Shown: piece by piece, positions 1-10,289 of the stretch
Position numbering within the stretch: the stretch's first letter is position 1
Layout of the letters: the number at the start of each line of letters is the position of its first letter
NCBI GenBank assembly: GCA_038380435.1
Contig: JAWZYU010000019.1
Location: 34,559,801-34,623,800 of the forward strand
Length of the DNA stretch: 64,000 bases
DNA from: Ryuthela nishihirai
Lineage: Eukaryota > Arthropoda > Arachnida > Araneae > Heptathelidae
Reading direction: 5' to 3'
Position numbers and translations under genes: made by a program
Notes under the pieces: generated by a model
Databases searched by the model: none
The model's input: only the letters and a program-made list of their open reading frames with translations
What the model was told of the DNA's origin: nothing

Positions 1-348
1 ACTTTAGAAACACGACACTTTTAGAAAACTTGTAGCTAAAAATGACTGTTTGGTGGCACGTGGAGGACCAATATCATATTAGGCATGTGGTCTTAATGTT
101 TAGGCTCTTCGCTGTTTTTTACGTGAAAGATCTGTTATACTTGAATTAAAAATATAGAAAGGATTTTCGTTGTAAGAGAATGATGGCTGAAAAAGCCATC
201 ATTCTGTGACAACAAGAATATTAACGAGAATCAATATGTCTCAATCATCGAAAAAAATGAAACTGATCCAGAAATCAAAGGATTCTTAAAAAATTCGACA
301 AACACAGAAGAAAATGCTATTCAGAAAGATAAGGAGAGACTCTAAATT
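1..348. other. no recognisable feature
   Basis: AT-rich sequence with a short imperfect inverted repeat near 180-205 (ATGATGGCTG and GCCATCAT). I see no coding region. Confidence 0.5.
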
Positions 349-400
349 GGATTGGGTTGTTTCACCTCTTGATGGCACTTTCTTGTCCACAATGGGCAAG
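349..400 (-). repeat. SINE-A fragment (3' end only)
   Basis: The stretch reads ATTGGGTTGTTTCACCTC, then a GGCACTTTCTTG block and an ACAATGGGC block. These match the 3' terminal region of the SINE-A family, in minus orientation. The copy is short and diverged and keeps none of the tRNA-like head. Confidence 0.6.
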
Positions 401-570
401 ATGATAAAATCATAAAAATTACAAAATAACTGCAGTTTAGTAACAACATATTAAAGAATTAAGAAGTCTATATTTCAGCATTTTAATTCTGAACTTCATA
501 TTAAAACACTTTTTTTAGAAATTGTCGAAGTAGAAAAAACAAGAACAACGATATTACTTTGAAGACTTAC

Positions 571-687
571 CTTTATAATTTGATTGATATGAACTTCTTC
601 CTCGGCCCTCTTCTTCGCAAACTGACGATATAAAGCATCTTCTTCTGCCCTGTGTCTCATCTCCAGTTTCGTTTGCGTCTCTTTATC
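571..687 (-). CDS. probable internal coding exon, highly charged (partial gene)
   Basis: On the minus strand, a 39-codon open segment is bordered by a pyrimidine-rich acceptor (GTTGCTCTTCAG then GAT) at 688-689 and a strong donor (AAAG then GTAAGT) at 569-570. Both borders fall in phase 0, so this is a symmetrical exon. The peptide starts DKETQTKLEMRH and ends EEEVHINQIIK. It is rich in Glu, Lys, Arg and Gln and looks like an alpha-helical or coiled-coil segment. I do not recognise the parent protein. No further exon of it is evident nearby, so the neighbours would lie in long introns or outside the window. The open frame continues past both borders, but the flanks lose the charged composition. 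This supports the splice-site reading over a 70-codon gene. Confidence 0.6.
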
Positions 688-708
688 CTGAAGAGCAACG
701 AAAGGCAT

Positions 709-2257
709 TTATTTAGAGCATTTCAGGTGACGAGAAACTCGGTGGCATTCTCTTAATTCTTTTATATACACAAAACATTGGTCCAGGAAATACGGTACAT
801 AACGGTCCAGGAAAAGAGTGTAATGATGATATTTGGGTTCTAGCAAAATGGAAAATAAAAGTGTCTATATGCAAGAGAATTACGACTTAAGGTTCTCTGG
901 GAACTGAACGATTAAGAAAATTAAATGGACGAAATACTAAATGGGGGAATTATAGCAGATTTTGTAAATGCTACAGAAATGTATAAAATATACAGCTAAC
1001 AAGTTGTATGAGGTCTGCTATTTTTTTATTTTTTTTTTAGTGATTTTCAACCGGACAGTGGTCCAAGTAAGGAATACTGTTTTTCTTTCATTGAAATAAA
1101 TAGACGAGTACTAACTCTATAGCAAAGTTGGACGTGTTGTAATAGCAGTTTCCAAACATTTTAAGCCATGTCCCACCTTCCCAACTTTCGGCTTCAAAGG
1201 TCTCGCATCCACCTCCTTCCAGTTTTTCAATATTCATATGTTGTGAAATCAGCAAAAGCAACACACAAATGCGTTCTTTAGTTTTATATTCCTCACCAGT
1301 TATTATATTCTGTATTTTGCTTTTGTTTTTTAACTCATCTAGCCATCGAAAAAAAGTCCTTCACTGATGATCCTTTTGGTAATCATAACTCACTTGAATT
1401 ATCAATACTGTACTCATGTATCCTTGGCTTCTTTCGTTGGTGTACCATTTTGTCATGAGTTTGACATTGCCATGTTATCCCTTTCCATGGCCTGTGGACA
1501 TTTTGACCTGAGGAACAAAGTATCAACTGCATAATTCGTGCAAAATCTTAATACCAGTTCATGATGTTTGTTAATGAAAACGTTTGTTTAAAACCGTGTA
1601 GTCACATATTAACCCTTCCCGAACGGTGTGTGGATATTATGCTTGTTGTACACTCCTAGTAGTGAGTGGCTCTCTTTCAACTCAGTTTTTGCTTCTTTGT
1701 TGTGTAACTCATTTAATGTGTTCCAAGCAGTGTCTAGATCTCTGCAATTCAATTTGTGCCCTTCTTGTATGGCCCAAATATCTTATTTCTTTTAATGAGC
1801 CTAGGCCCGTAACCAATTGAAAGCAACAAGGAGAGGGTTTTCAGTTATAGTGCTACCTAACCAAAGAATTTAATAAAGAACGAACTAAACTTGTGAGCCT
1901 ATGAAAACAGGACTTGTGAGCCTTAGCAAATTTTTGCATCGGCATCAAAATTTTAAGTAGATTAAAAGAGCTTGCTAGAGGGGGCTCATTAGCTTTTCAG
2001 GGCACCAGGCCAGTGACCAGAGGCGGGGGCAGAATGGGGGGAGCTGAGCCTCCCTTTTTGCCCCCTTCTGGTTACGGGCTTGCATGAGTGAATACAATGC
2101 CTGACCAAATTATTATAATCACTGCATCGTACGGGAAATTTCTCTTTTATAAACATATAAAAATAATTATATTTTATATTTATAAATATATACTTTTATA
2201 AACATATGAAAATCATTAAATATGTCATTGTATGCAAAATTTGTTACTCACGTATTC
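709..2257. other. non-coding, AT-rich; no clear feature
   Basis: No frame with coding character. At about 1147 the motif CAGTTTCCAAACATTTTAAG resembles the end of hAT-type MITEs, but no opposite end was found. A G-rich stretch lies at 1978-2080 (GGCGGGGGCAGAATGGGGGG). Confidence 0.4.
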
Positions 2258-2410
2258 TACGTCAATTAGTAAGGTCAATAGGTCACGATTGACGATTAGA
2301 TACTCACGTATCGATTTAGATACTCACGTATTCTAAATCAATTAATAACGTCAATACGTCACTGACTGACATAGAGTATGTCAGTCAGTGACGTACTCTA
2401 TGTCACTATG
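2258..2410. repeat. short diverged direct repeats and inverted repeat
   Basis: The phrase TACTCACGTATTCTA occurs at about 2251 and 2322, with related copies between, each followed by a version of GTCAAT-TAA-GTCAATA-GTCA. Next comes an inverted repeat around 2365-2407, with CATAGAGTA facing TACTCTATG. It lies directly upstream of the Tc1-like fragment and may be part of that element's terminal region. This link is inference. Confidence 0.45.
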
Positions 2411-2462
2411 AAGTCCTATAAAAACCGTAAAGGGCATGGTGGAAAGTAATATCAATTGCGAC

Positions 2463-2561
2463 ATGGGTAAAAAGGCTGATCTGATTGACTTCGATAGAAG
2501 ACTTATCTTTGGAGGGCGATGGGCAGTAGGTGATGTTGGTAAGGGGCGCAGAGCTCTGTAA
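2463..2561 (+). pseudogene. Tc1-like transposase N-terminal fragment
   Basis: The frame begins MGKKADLIDFDRRLI and runs 32 codons to TAA. This matches the start of Tc1-type transposases, where MGK, DL, F and a following (I/V)xGxR form the first helix-turn-helix. The related element at 13345 begins MGKARDLNAFDKEQIVG. Nothing recognisable follows, so this is a 5' remnant. Similarity was judged by eye over about 23 residues, so a chance match is possible. Confidence 0.4.
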
Positions 2562-4139
2562 CGTCCGGGCCCTTGGTGTCGCGGGCCTCTGAGACCACAT
2601 AGAAAGAGGATTTTTTAATAGCAATTGTTATCTTACAGAAATTCCACAGAATTGGAGAAATCCTATATCAGGCTTCCCTTAGGAACTCTCAAAAGAATAT
2701 GTATTAAAACCTTGAAAAAGAAACTGAATTTTTTTATCACAGCCCAGTCCTTTTACTACAGCTGCGTCCCTCAAACAAAGTGTTAGTCTGCCCCTGGATG
2801 GAAATTTAGGAACTCAGTGAAAAATCACGGGCCCAATATCACAAGAGTATCGCAAAATATGTCCGTCAATTGGGGCAAATAGGGGAGGAAAAACTTTCTG
2901 CCAGACATGGACAGGCGTTTGTTCCCACGAACTGTATGGCAAAACAGAACTGCTACAGTTCATCAGAAGTGAAAGATGACTTCTAGCAATATTTCAAAAC
3001 CCATTTTAAAGGGAACTATGAGCAGAGAATTGAAAACTTTGAAATTTGGGAACTGTACCATGATGTCATACGGACGAAGTATTAGGTGGATATTCATAAT
3101 AATTTGGCCAGAGTAATGTATATCGCATCAAAATTAAATCTCATTTGTGGTCGATCTCCAGATAAACATGAATAAATGCTTGAAATGACGACATCTCTAT
3201 ATTAAATAATTGCAATGATGCCGTTATCAGAAAGTGATTAAAAAAAAGCAAGATTTCTAACCGCCAAAAAATGTATCAAAAAGGACAGACACGCCTGGCC
3301 TAAATAAAAGGTTAGGGTCTTTGACCTGAAGAATTAGCCCTTAGTAAAATATGAATGACTCTCAATGTCCACCTGAATAAGAAGAAACACTGTTCAACTT
3401 TTTCTTAACAGACGCTTAAATCTATTTCTTAACTGCATTTATTATGCTCACTGAAGCTTATGCAAACAGAAAGGAAAATGGGGTCATATATAATTGGAAG
3501 CTGAAATCTCTCTTGAACAAGAAAACTGAGAATCATCAAGGCGAAAAGGTAAAGAGAGCGAAATAATACATCGCTCAGGGGAAAGACAGGAGCCAAAAAC
3601 TTTCTTAGAAAATCAATAGGATGCATAAAAAAGAATAGCAATAAAAGCGAAAGAGCTATAGTAGATTCAACAGACCAATGCTGAAGTAAATGCTGTATAC
3701 ATCAGCCTCAGGGCGGGAATGTAGAAAAACGTGATCAGTTGTAAAAAGAAAGGGGGAAAAATACGAAAAAGCATAACAAAACAAAAAGGTAAACAACAGT
3801 CCCATATCACTCAATTAATCTCAGTGTTATCGGCTAAATGATAAAGATTATCCTCTTTAATTTTACCAAAGAAGTCTAATAAGAATATTTCCTGTTCCAG
3901 ATTTGTAAACGGATAAAGTGAAGAGGGAAAAAAACGCGTATCTTTTTTCTGTTTCGGAAAGTGTCGTGCGTAAATAAATCTCACCTTATTTGGTAGAGCT
4001 GAAATACTAGATTTTCCATGTTTAATAAGGCAGTTTATTCAGTGAATGACGTTATTTTCTCTTTCGAAGAACACCTCGTTTTGGGTTTTTTTGTCTTGTG
4101 AATGGAATTTTTGTGCACGCAATATGCTAAATTTGCAGA
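2562..4139. other. no clear feature
   Basis: AT-rich sequence. Part of it (about 2820-3130) has more balanced composition and could be decayed Tc1 sequence following the fragment above, but no motif confirms this. Confidence 0.35.
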
Positions 4140-4313
4140 TCATGCTGGCAGGTAGCACGCCAGAGTTGTAATCTGCATTTCCCAGGTTCGAGTCCGAACT
4201 GTGCCGTCGTTCAAAATTTTTCGCTAGGTTCGTTAAGCCGTGCGTAGTGAAGCCATACCCTGCATGTGTTAAAGAACATTCTGGATGACGCTCAGAGGTA
4301 AAACAACTCAGTA
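4140..4313 (+). repeat. SINE-A copy with internal deletion
   Basis: The tRNA-like head is present (GGTAGCACGCC, then CCCAGGTTCGAGTCC as B box). Much of the central body is missing. Near 4284 the copy jumps from the CTGGATGAC block straight to the 3' end (GCTCAGAGGTAAAACAACTC). Confidence 0.75.
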
Positions 4314-4477
4314 ACAACATCCGGGATGACCTTAACCGGAGGGTTTCCTCTGTTTCCTAACATTTGCTCAGAGTCTCTGCTTTCCTTACTCACCTTTGAG
4401 AGCCTTGTGTGTTAGTGGGTGACCATATAAATAAAAAAAATGTTCGGCTCAAAGATACCACCAGAATGTATGCACTT

Positions 4478-4677
4478 GATTGGCTGAGTTATTTTACTTT
4501 TTAGTAGCACTGTTTTTTGCACATAATGGGCTAAATGGCCAAGTCATGGATTCCAAGGGCTAGAACCGGTTGGGGAAGGGAATCTACTGCTCAGCTGCTA
4601 GAGACAGATGATAGCCTCCTGTCAAGACGATCCAGCTTATTCTTTAATGTGCCCAGGTATGGCTCTCCTCTTTAGGG
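4478..4677 (-). repeat. older SINE-A copy, left part (split by a second SINE-A)
   Basis: Minus-oriented SINE-A 3' half, with GTTTTTTGCACATAATGGGC, the CAGCTGCTAGAGACAGATGATAG block and the TTCTTTAATGTGCCCAGG block. It stops at 4677 and resumes at 5067. The interruption is a plus-strand SINE-A flanked by a direct repeat. Confidence 0.8.
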
Positions 4678-5066
4678 TTGGGCGGGGTGGCTCAGTCAGT
4701 AGCACGCCAGGCTCGTAATCTGCAGTTCCCAGGTTCGAGTCCCAGCTGGGTCAGCGTTGAGATTTATCTCCGCAAAATTCCCCGCCCTGCCCACGGTCAA
4801 TAGGGGACACCGATGGGCTTGGAAAGGCCGCCGTCCATCGGATGGGACATTAAGACGTGGTCCCGTGTGCGGGAGAGCCATACCCTGTGCACGTTAAAGA
4901 ACACGCTGGATGGCCTTGACGGGAGGCTACCATCTGTCTCCCAACAGCTTGTTCCAGTGGGTCCCCTCCCCCAACCTTCTCTGAGCCTTCGGGGTCCATG
5001 TTACCTGGCCATTTAGCCCATGGTGTGCAAAAAAGTGCCGCTCAGAGGTAAAACAACCCAACCCAA
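4678..5066 (+). repeat. SINE-A, full length, nested in another SINE-A
   Basis: The head begins GGCGGGGTGGCTCAGTCAGT, with an A box (TGGCTCAGT) and B box (GGTTCGAGTCC) for RNA polymerase III. The body follows and the tail is AACAACCCAACCCAA. It is flanked by an 11-bp target-site duplication with one mismatch: CCTCTTTAGGG at 4667-4677 and CCTCTATAGGG at 5067-5077. The host is an inverted older copy of the same family. Confidence 0.9.
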
Positions 5067-5247
5067 CCTCTATAGGGAGACACTGCTTAACGTCCCAGCT
5101 GATGGACGGCGACCTTTCCAACACAATCGGTGTCCTCTTCCTCACCGAGGGCAGAACGGGGGTTAGCGATGCTCAATGCTGGCACAGGTGGGACTCCAAA
5201 TCGAGAACTACAGGTTACAAATCTCGCCTGCTACTAACTGAGCTCTG
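5067..5247 (-). repeat. older SINE-A copy, right part (tRNA-head side)
   Basis: Continuation of the copy at 4478-4677: the GATGGACGGCGACCTTTCC block, the TCACCGAGGGCAG block and a decayed tRNA-like head (GGGACTCCAAATCG; ACTAACTGAGCTC). Confidence 0.75.
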
Positions 5248-5750
5248 TAATCGATGTCCCCATAATTTAGACTAATATTTCTAAAATTGTTAGCTGCGAA
5301 GTGATTATCGGGTAATTCCTCCAAAGCTTTTATCTTAATGTCTATATTGTAAAATCGTGAGAAAATTAATTTGTTTTATTATAAACGTTTATATTATGTC
5401 ACTGTGGTTTTTGATAACCAATCTATGATTCTGACACGGAGGAAAGATTATAAACTGCACATTATCGAGAAACATAAGGTAATATGTATTTCAATAACTA
5501 AAAACTTTTCCTTCATTTAAATATCATTAAAATTATACATCATTCACAACAATAATTCAAGTTATATTTTTTATATTTTAACACATTGCTTCAAAATAAC
5601 ATATCGCGAAAAACACAACTTGGACCAAAGGTTATTCAGCAGTAAACCATCAGAGCTTTTCTAAAGGGTCGTAAATGATTTTTTTTAAAACAAACATACA
5701 AACTAAACAACATGGAGACCTATTTTTCTACAATTTTTCGACTTCTAATG
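5248..5750. other. no recognisable feature
   Basis: AT-rich intergenic or intronic DNA without motifs or open frames of note. Confidence 0.5.
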
Positions 5751-6122
5751 GGTTGGACTGTTTTGTTTCAGAAAGGCACATTTTTACACACCATGGATTA
5801 AACGGCCAGGTCACAAGGACTCCTAAGGCTCAAAGTTGGGTATAGGTAAAGTACCCACTGGATAGCTGTTAGGAGACAGATAAAACCCTTTCTTTAGACC
5901 ATCGGAATGTTCTTTAACGTGCAAGGTTGTGTCTCACCTGCGACTAGTCAGTGCTTATCATCCAAAAAGACGGATGGCGGCCTTTCCAAGCATATGAATG
6001 TCACCTTTTCAAGCATTTGAATGTCACCTTTTTCACCGAGGGAAGGGTGTTGGAGGGTAGACGGAGATAAATCTCAAAGTTAGCACCGAACCTGGGAACT
6101 GTAGAGTATGAGTTTGGCGCAC
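5751..6122 (-). repeat. SINE-A, diverged, near full length
   Basis: 3' tail GGTTGGACTGTTTTG at the left, tRNA-like head at the right (GAACCTGGGAACTGTAGAG). It carries a private tandem duplication of about 23 bp at 5975-6032 (CAAGCATATGAATGTCACC and CAAGCATTTGAATGTCACC). Confidence 0.8.
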
Positions 6123-6770
6123 AAGGGCTTTAAAGTTAAATGAAATGATGTTAAGATATTATCGGTTAATTTACTTAAAATCAATTCAAACACCTTTAAT
6201 AATAATTATTGATATCGAAAGACGAACGCAGTAATAGGTAGGGGGCGTGGCTAATTTTGTTAAGGGTACATGACTAGAAAATTCTTAAGAACATTTTTAA
6301 AATGGCCATAAGGAAAAGTGGAATAGATGGTAGTTGTCAAACATTTATCCTGAGAGCCAGGTCTCGTGGCTAGAAATCATTTTCGGAACAAAGGGAGAAA
6401 CAATTTCTGACGAATTCCAAAACAAATAATGGTGAGAAAAATTTTTTTGGTTTCTGGTGAAATTTGTAATTCAGTGTAATAGAGTAATAAACATGTTAAA
6501 ATAATACACGCAAATATCCTTTCCTTCAATCTTAGCATCGTAATTACTATTTTCTTTATCGTCCTTGAATTTCGAGCAGGACACCCTGTCCTTCCCCTTA
6601 TTATGTCCCTGCCCAAAGCAGTGGCCTAATAATTAGATACACTAAGGGCCGGACCAAAGGGGCCATACCTTCTCCCCTTGAGAATGCTTGTAAGGTAGTT
6701 TTAAGAATTTTTTTTAAGAAAACAGAGGTGGGGTGGGAATTCCATACTTCAATAGAAATTCAGTTTCTTT
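6123..6770. other. no clear feature
   Basis: AT-rich sequence. A 79-codon minus-strand open frame here lacks any recognisable motif and is probably chance. Confidence 0.4.
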
Positions 6771-6785
6771 TCATCCCCCCCCCCC

Positions 6786-7130
6786 AGTTTTCCCTTTACC
6801 GGCTCGATTGCGTCACTTGGTTCCCTGTTTTTCCTTTTTACGCTTCGATTGCTACACCTCCATCTCCCCCCCCCCCCCTCATTTTCCGGTTGGATTGCGT
6901 CATTTGCTCCTGCCCCTTCCTTTTACCAGCCTGTTTGCATCACTTGTTCGTCCTTTTTCCGGGGCGATTGTATCACTTGCTCCCCCCCCCCACTTCTTTT
7001 TCCCGCTCAATCGCGTCATTTGCTCCCTTCCTTTTTCCTGCCGAATTGCATCCCTCTCTCCCTTCCTTTTCCCGTCCGATTGCACAACTTTCTTTTTCTG
7101 GCCTTATTGCGTCACTTGCCGTTCTCCAAC
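6786..7130. repeat. pyrimidine-rich minisatellite with poly-C tracts
   Basis: About nine diverged units of 30-48 bp. Each is built as a TTTTCC(C)G block, then CGATTGCGTCACTTGCTCC and a C run. Unit cores lie near 6799, 6839, 6887, 6926, 6958, 7001, 7037, 7070 and 7100. C runs of 10 or more occur at about 6775, 6867 and 6983. All three plus-strand frames stay open across the array only because it lacks stop triplets, so the apparent proteins of 118-148 residues are artefacts. Confidence 0.85.
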
Positions 7131-7205
7131 CCCCTTTTATTTTTTCTTAAATCCGGACCTGGATACTCTTGCACCCTAAGCGAAGAGTTTAGCCTTTCCA
7201 ATTAA

Positions 7206-7628
7206 AGTCCACGAACTGCACTCCCATCCCAAATTCGCTTGTACCTAGTTCACAACTGTTTTTGATCCATTCCGTTCCCTGGATTATGCAGCAGTAGGAG
7301 CAAGTGCTCCCAATGCGAATACGCCTGTACGTATCCCCCTTGTTTAGCATATACAGCCAAAAAATTCTGATAAATAACAGGGATGTAAAAAAATGTTTAT
7401 TCCTTAGATAGAAAGCTAATACCATGCTTCTCAAAAGAAGAGACTAATGAAAGCATTCCTTGCTTTTGATGTGTTGTTGTTAAGCCTAAATCAGCCAGAC
7501 CAAAGAACCAGAAGACTTAGAAGTATAACCTATAATTTGGGTAATTAGCGTTAAGATAACTTGTTAACAACTACAGTTAGATAGGATGTTTAACTCGAGA
7601 TATTTGCCTCTCAGCTCTTTACCTAATT
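7206..7628. other. no recognisable feature
   Basis: Unique-looking sequence without coding signals. Confidence 0.45.
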
Positions 7629-7639
7629 ACTAACCCTAG

Positions 7640-7936
7640 TCTCCGCAAAAATCCCCGCCCTGCCCACGGTCAGTAGGGGACACCGATGGGCTTGGAAAGG
7701 CCGCCGTCCGTCGGATGGGACGTTAAGCCGTGGCCCCGTGTGCGGGAGAACCATACCCTGTGCACGTTAAAGAACACGCTGGATGGCCTTGACGGGAGGC
7801 TACCATCTGTCTCCCAACAGCTGTTCCAGTGGGTCCCCTCCCCCAACCTTCTCTGAGCCTTCGGGGTCCATGTGACCTGGCCATTTAGCCCATGGTGTGC
7901 AAAAAAGTGCCGCTCAGAGGTAAAACAACCCAACCA
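7640..7936 (+). repeat. SINE-A, 5'-truncated, with perfect TSD
   Basis: Lacks the tRNA-like head and starts at CTCCGCAAAAATCCCCGCC. The body and tail (AAAACAACCCAACC) are intact. It is flanked by an 11-bp perfect duplication, ACTAACCCTAG, at 7629-7639 and 7937-7947. The 5' truncation and duplication fit target-primed reverse transcription. On the complementary strand a frame of the recurring SINE-A type is open. Confidence 0.9.
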
Positions 7937-8244
7937 ACTAACCCTAGATTTCACTGATTCCCAGTCTATCTTAGACGATCTGCTCACCTATATGAACGCC
8001 TAAATTAACAAAGTTATATGAATTATTATTTATCAATAGAATAATAAAGACTTTTCATTAAAAAAGATATTAATAAATATTTATTCAAAGTTGAAAGAAC
8101 TGTCATTTTACAAAGACACCATTAAGGCAAGACGATCACAATGATTGAACAATTGATGAACAATGAATGATTCATCCGCAATTAACGAAACAATTGCGGA
8201 TGAACTTCATTACATAATACAAATTATATATAATAAATAATAAA

Positions 8245-8421
8245 TACCCCCTCAAGCAGCTGCTTGCCACAGAGGTCTGACAGGAGCCTGTCAGTTTATA
8301 TGTCATAGTAGAAGGTCTGAGAGGATGGCAGGACCTCAGCAGAAAAATAACACAAACAGCCATGCCTTACCCAGGGCTCGAACCCAGGTCCCTTAGATCA
8401 GTAGCCAAGTGCGCTGTTGGC
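8245..8421 (-). repeat. SINE-B, near full length
   Basis: Left end is the tail side (AATAAATACCCCCTCAAGCA, complement of the GCTTGAGGGGGTATTTATT tail). The right side holds the tRNA-like head (GGCTCGAACCCAGGTCCCTT, complement of the B-box region). It is not a functional tRNA gene: the head leads into a non-tRNA body. Confidence 0.85.
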
Positions 8422-8481
8422 AAAACAGAGGAAAACAAATTTTCTTAAATTAATGGTGGGATCTACAACCGTATTTTTCGG

Positions 8482-8855
8482 TTGGGTTGTTTTACCTCTG
8501 AGCGGCACTTTTTTGCACACCATGGGCTAAATGGCCAGGTCACAAGGACCCCGAAGTCTCAGAGAAGGTTGGGGGAGGGGACCCACTGGAACAGCTGTTG
8601 GGAGACAGATGGTCGCCTCCTGTCAAGGCCATCCAGCGTATTCTTTAACGTGCACAGGGTATGTCTCTCCCGCACACGGGGCCACGGCTTAACGTCCCGT
8701 CCGACGGACGGCGGTCTTTCCAAGCCCATCGGTGTCCCCTACTGACCGTGGGCAGGGAATTTAGCGGAGATAAATCTCAACGCTGACCCACTGGGACTCG
8801 AACCTGGGAACTACAGATTACGAGCCTGGCGCGCTACCGACTGAGCCACCCCCGC
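8482..8855 (-). repeat. SINE-A, full length, 13-bp TSD
   Basis: Intact from tail (TTGGGTTGTTTTACCTCTGA) to tRNA-like head (CTACCGACTGAGCCACCCCC). Flanked by a perfect 13-bp duplication, CCGTATTTTTCGG, at 8469-8481 and 8856-8868. This is one of the best-preserved copies. It carries the recurring 87-codon frame on the plus strand (8482-8745), which I do not regard as a gene. Confidence 0.93.
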
Positions 8856-9121
8856 CCGTATTTTTCGGATACAACAATGTGTTAAACCACGTGTGAATGT
8901 GCAACAATTATTCAGAAGGAGTGCATGTTGTATCACGAGTGAAGAATACGTCATATAAGACAACAGACAGTTGAGTTTGAGTTGCAATTGAGTTTTATTG
9001 TGTGCGGGGGAAAATAAGGAATATTGCCTTGTGAAGGAGTTATGAAACATAACCACTTAGCTGCTGTGTGAGAATAAGTTGAAATTGAAGATATTTTTTC
9101 GACGTATTTGTTCAACTATCA

Positions 9122-9381
9122 GGACACCAATAGATTAGAAATGCCGCCGTCCGTCGGATGGGACGTTAAGCTGTGGCCTCGTGTGTGGGAGAGCCATACC
9201 CTGTACACATTAAAGAACAGGTTGAATGGCCTCAACGGGAGGCTACCATCTGTCTTCCAACAGCTGTTCTAGCTGGTCCCCTCCCCCAACCTTCTCTGAG
9301 CCTTCGGGTCCTTGTGATCTGGCCATTTAGCCCATGGTGTGCAAAAGAGTGTTCCTCAGAGGTGAAACAACCCAACCCGAC
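9122..9381 (+). repeat. SINE-A, 5'-truncated
   Basis: Starts in the body at GGACACCAATAG and keeps GCCGCCGTCCGTCGGATGGG, then runs to the tail AAACAACCCAACCC. The head is missing. Confidence 0.85.
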
Positions 9382-9488
9382 TCTTTTTTTTTTATGTTTA
9401 AGTGTAAAGATCTTCCTTGATTCCTTGATTTGCTCACATTATGTAGCAAGTTGAAAAGTAACTCGAGGAATGTTTAATTGCTTTCTTA

Positions 9489-9682
9489 GCGTCGAGTGGT
9501 TAGCGGGCTTGACTACTGATCTAAGGGACCTGGGTTCGAGCCCCGGGTAAGGCATGGATGTATGTGTCGTTTTTCTGCTGAGGTTCTGCCATCCTCTCAC
9601 ACCTTCTACTGTGGCATATAAACTGACAGGCTCCTGTCAGACCTCTGTGGCAAGCAGCTGCTTGAGGGGGTATTTATTTTAT
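9489..9682 (+). repeat. SINE-B, full length
   Basis: The tRNA-like head has an A box in GTCGAGTGGTTAGCG and a B box GGTTCGAGCCC. The body has CTGCCATCCTCTCACACC and TAAACTGACAGGCTCC. The tail is GCAGCTGCTTGAGGGGGT followed by T/A-rich repeats (TATTTATTTTATTTTTTATT). The head arrangement looks Ser/Leu-like by eye. Confidence 0.88.
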
Positions 9683-10289
9683 TTTTTATTTATTTAGCTA
9701 AAAGAAAGACGTACGTTAATATGGTGTTTTTTTATGAACTATTCAGCGTTTTTTAACGTTTCTCCATTAATCTATTAGCGGAATTCCATTAAATCAAGTT
9801 GGCAATACTTGATTTAATAATTATTCCTTATTACAACACCAACATATGTAGTTGTTGAATTTATGCTAAGGCTTTGGAATGCAGGAATATTATAAAAGAG
9901 ATGTCTTAGCCTATCTACGCTTATATAAATTTGCGTTAATGCCAAATTTGCGTAAGTTGAAACCGCCTAAGTGGAAGGATAGTGGGTGTATATATTTGAC
10001 TGGTTCTGAAATATTTAATAGTACATCTGTACCATAAACAGTACTATATTAAGCAGTTTTTTCCCTTATTTTTTAATTACTTAGCTCTCTCCAGAAAAGC
10101 TGGGTCTATAGCAACGCCCTATTCCCGTGTCCCCTTTATCAATCAGGTCTCCTTTATTAAGGGGAAAAAATAAACTAGAGTCGCTTGAAGAGCAGCTTGT
10201 TCTAGGTTGAGGGCTAGAAGACGTCCGTGTGGACAAAATTTGACTTTAAAAAAAACGTGATTTGATGCTATCGGCCACAGGGGAAAAAA
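9683..10289. other. no recognisable feature
   Basis: AT-rich sequence without coding signals. Confidence 0.45.

Noticed and set aside
1144..1200. hAT-type MITE end (CAGTTTCCAAACATTTTAAG)
   Set aside because: No complementary second end and no 8-bp duplication found.
4690..4760. tRNA gene (also at every SINE-A and SINE-B head)
   Set aside because: A and B boxes are present, but acceptor stems do not close, the CCA-side is replaced by SINE body, and the same heads recur many times with the same downstream sequence.
6728..7205. Three overlapping plus-strand open frames of 118-148 codons
   Set aside because: All three frames are open at once because the DNA is a pyrimidine-rich minisatellite without stop triplets. 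No frame has a motif or a plausible start context.
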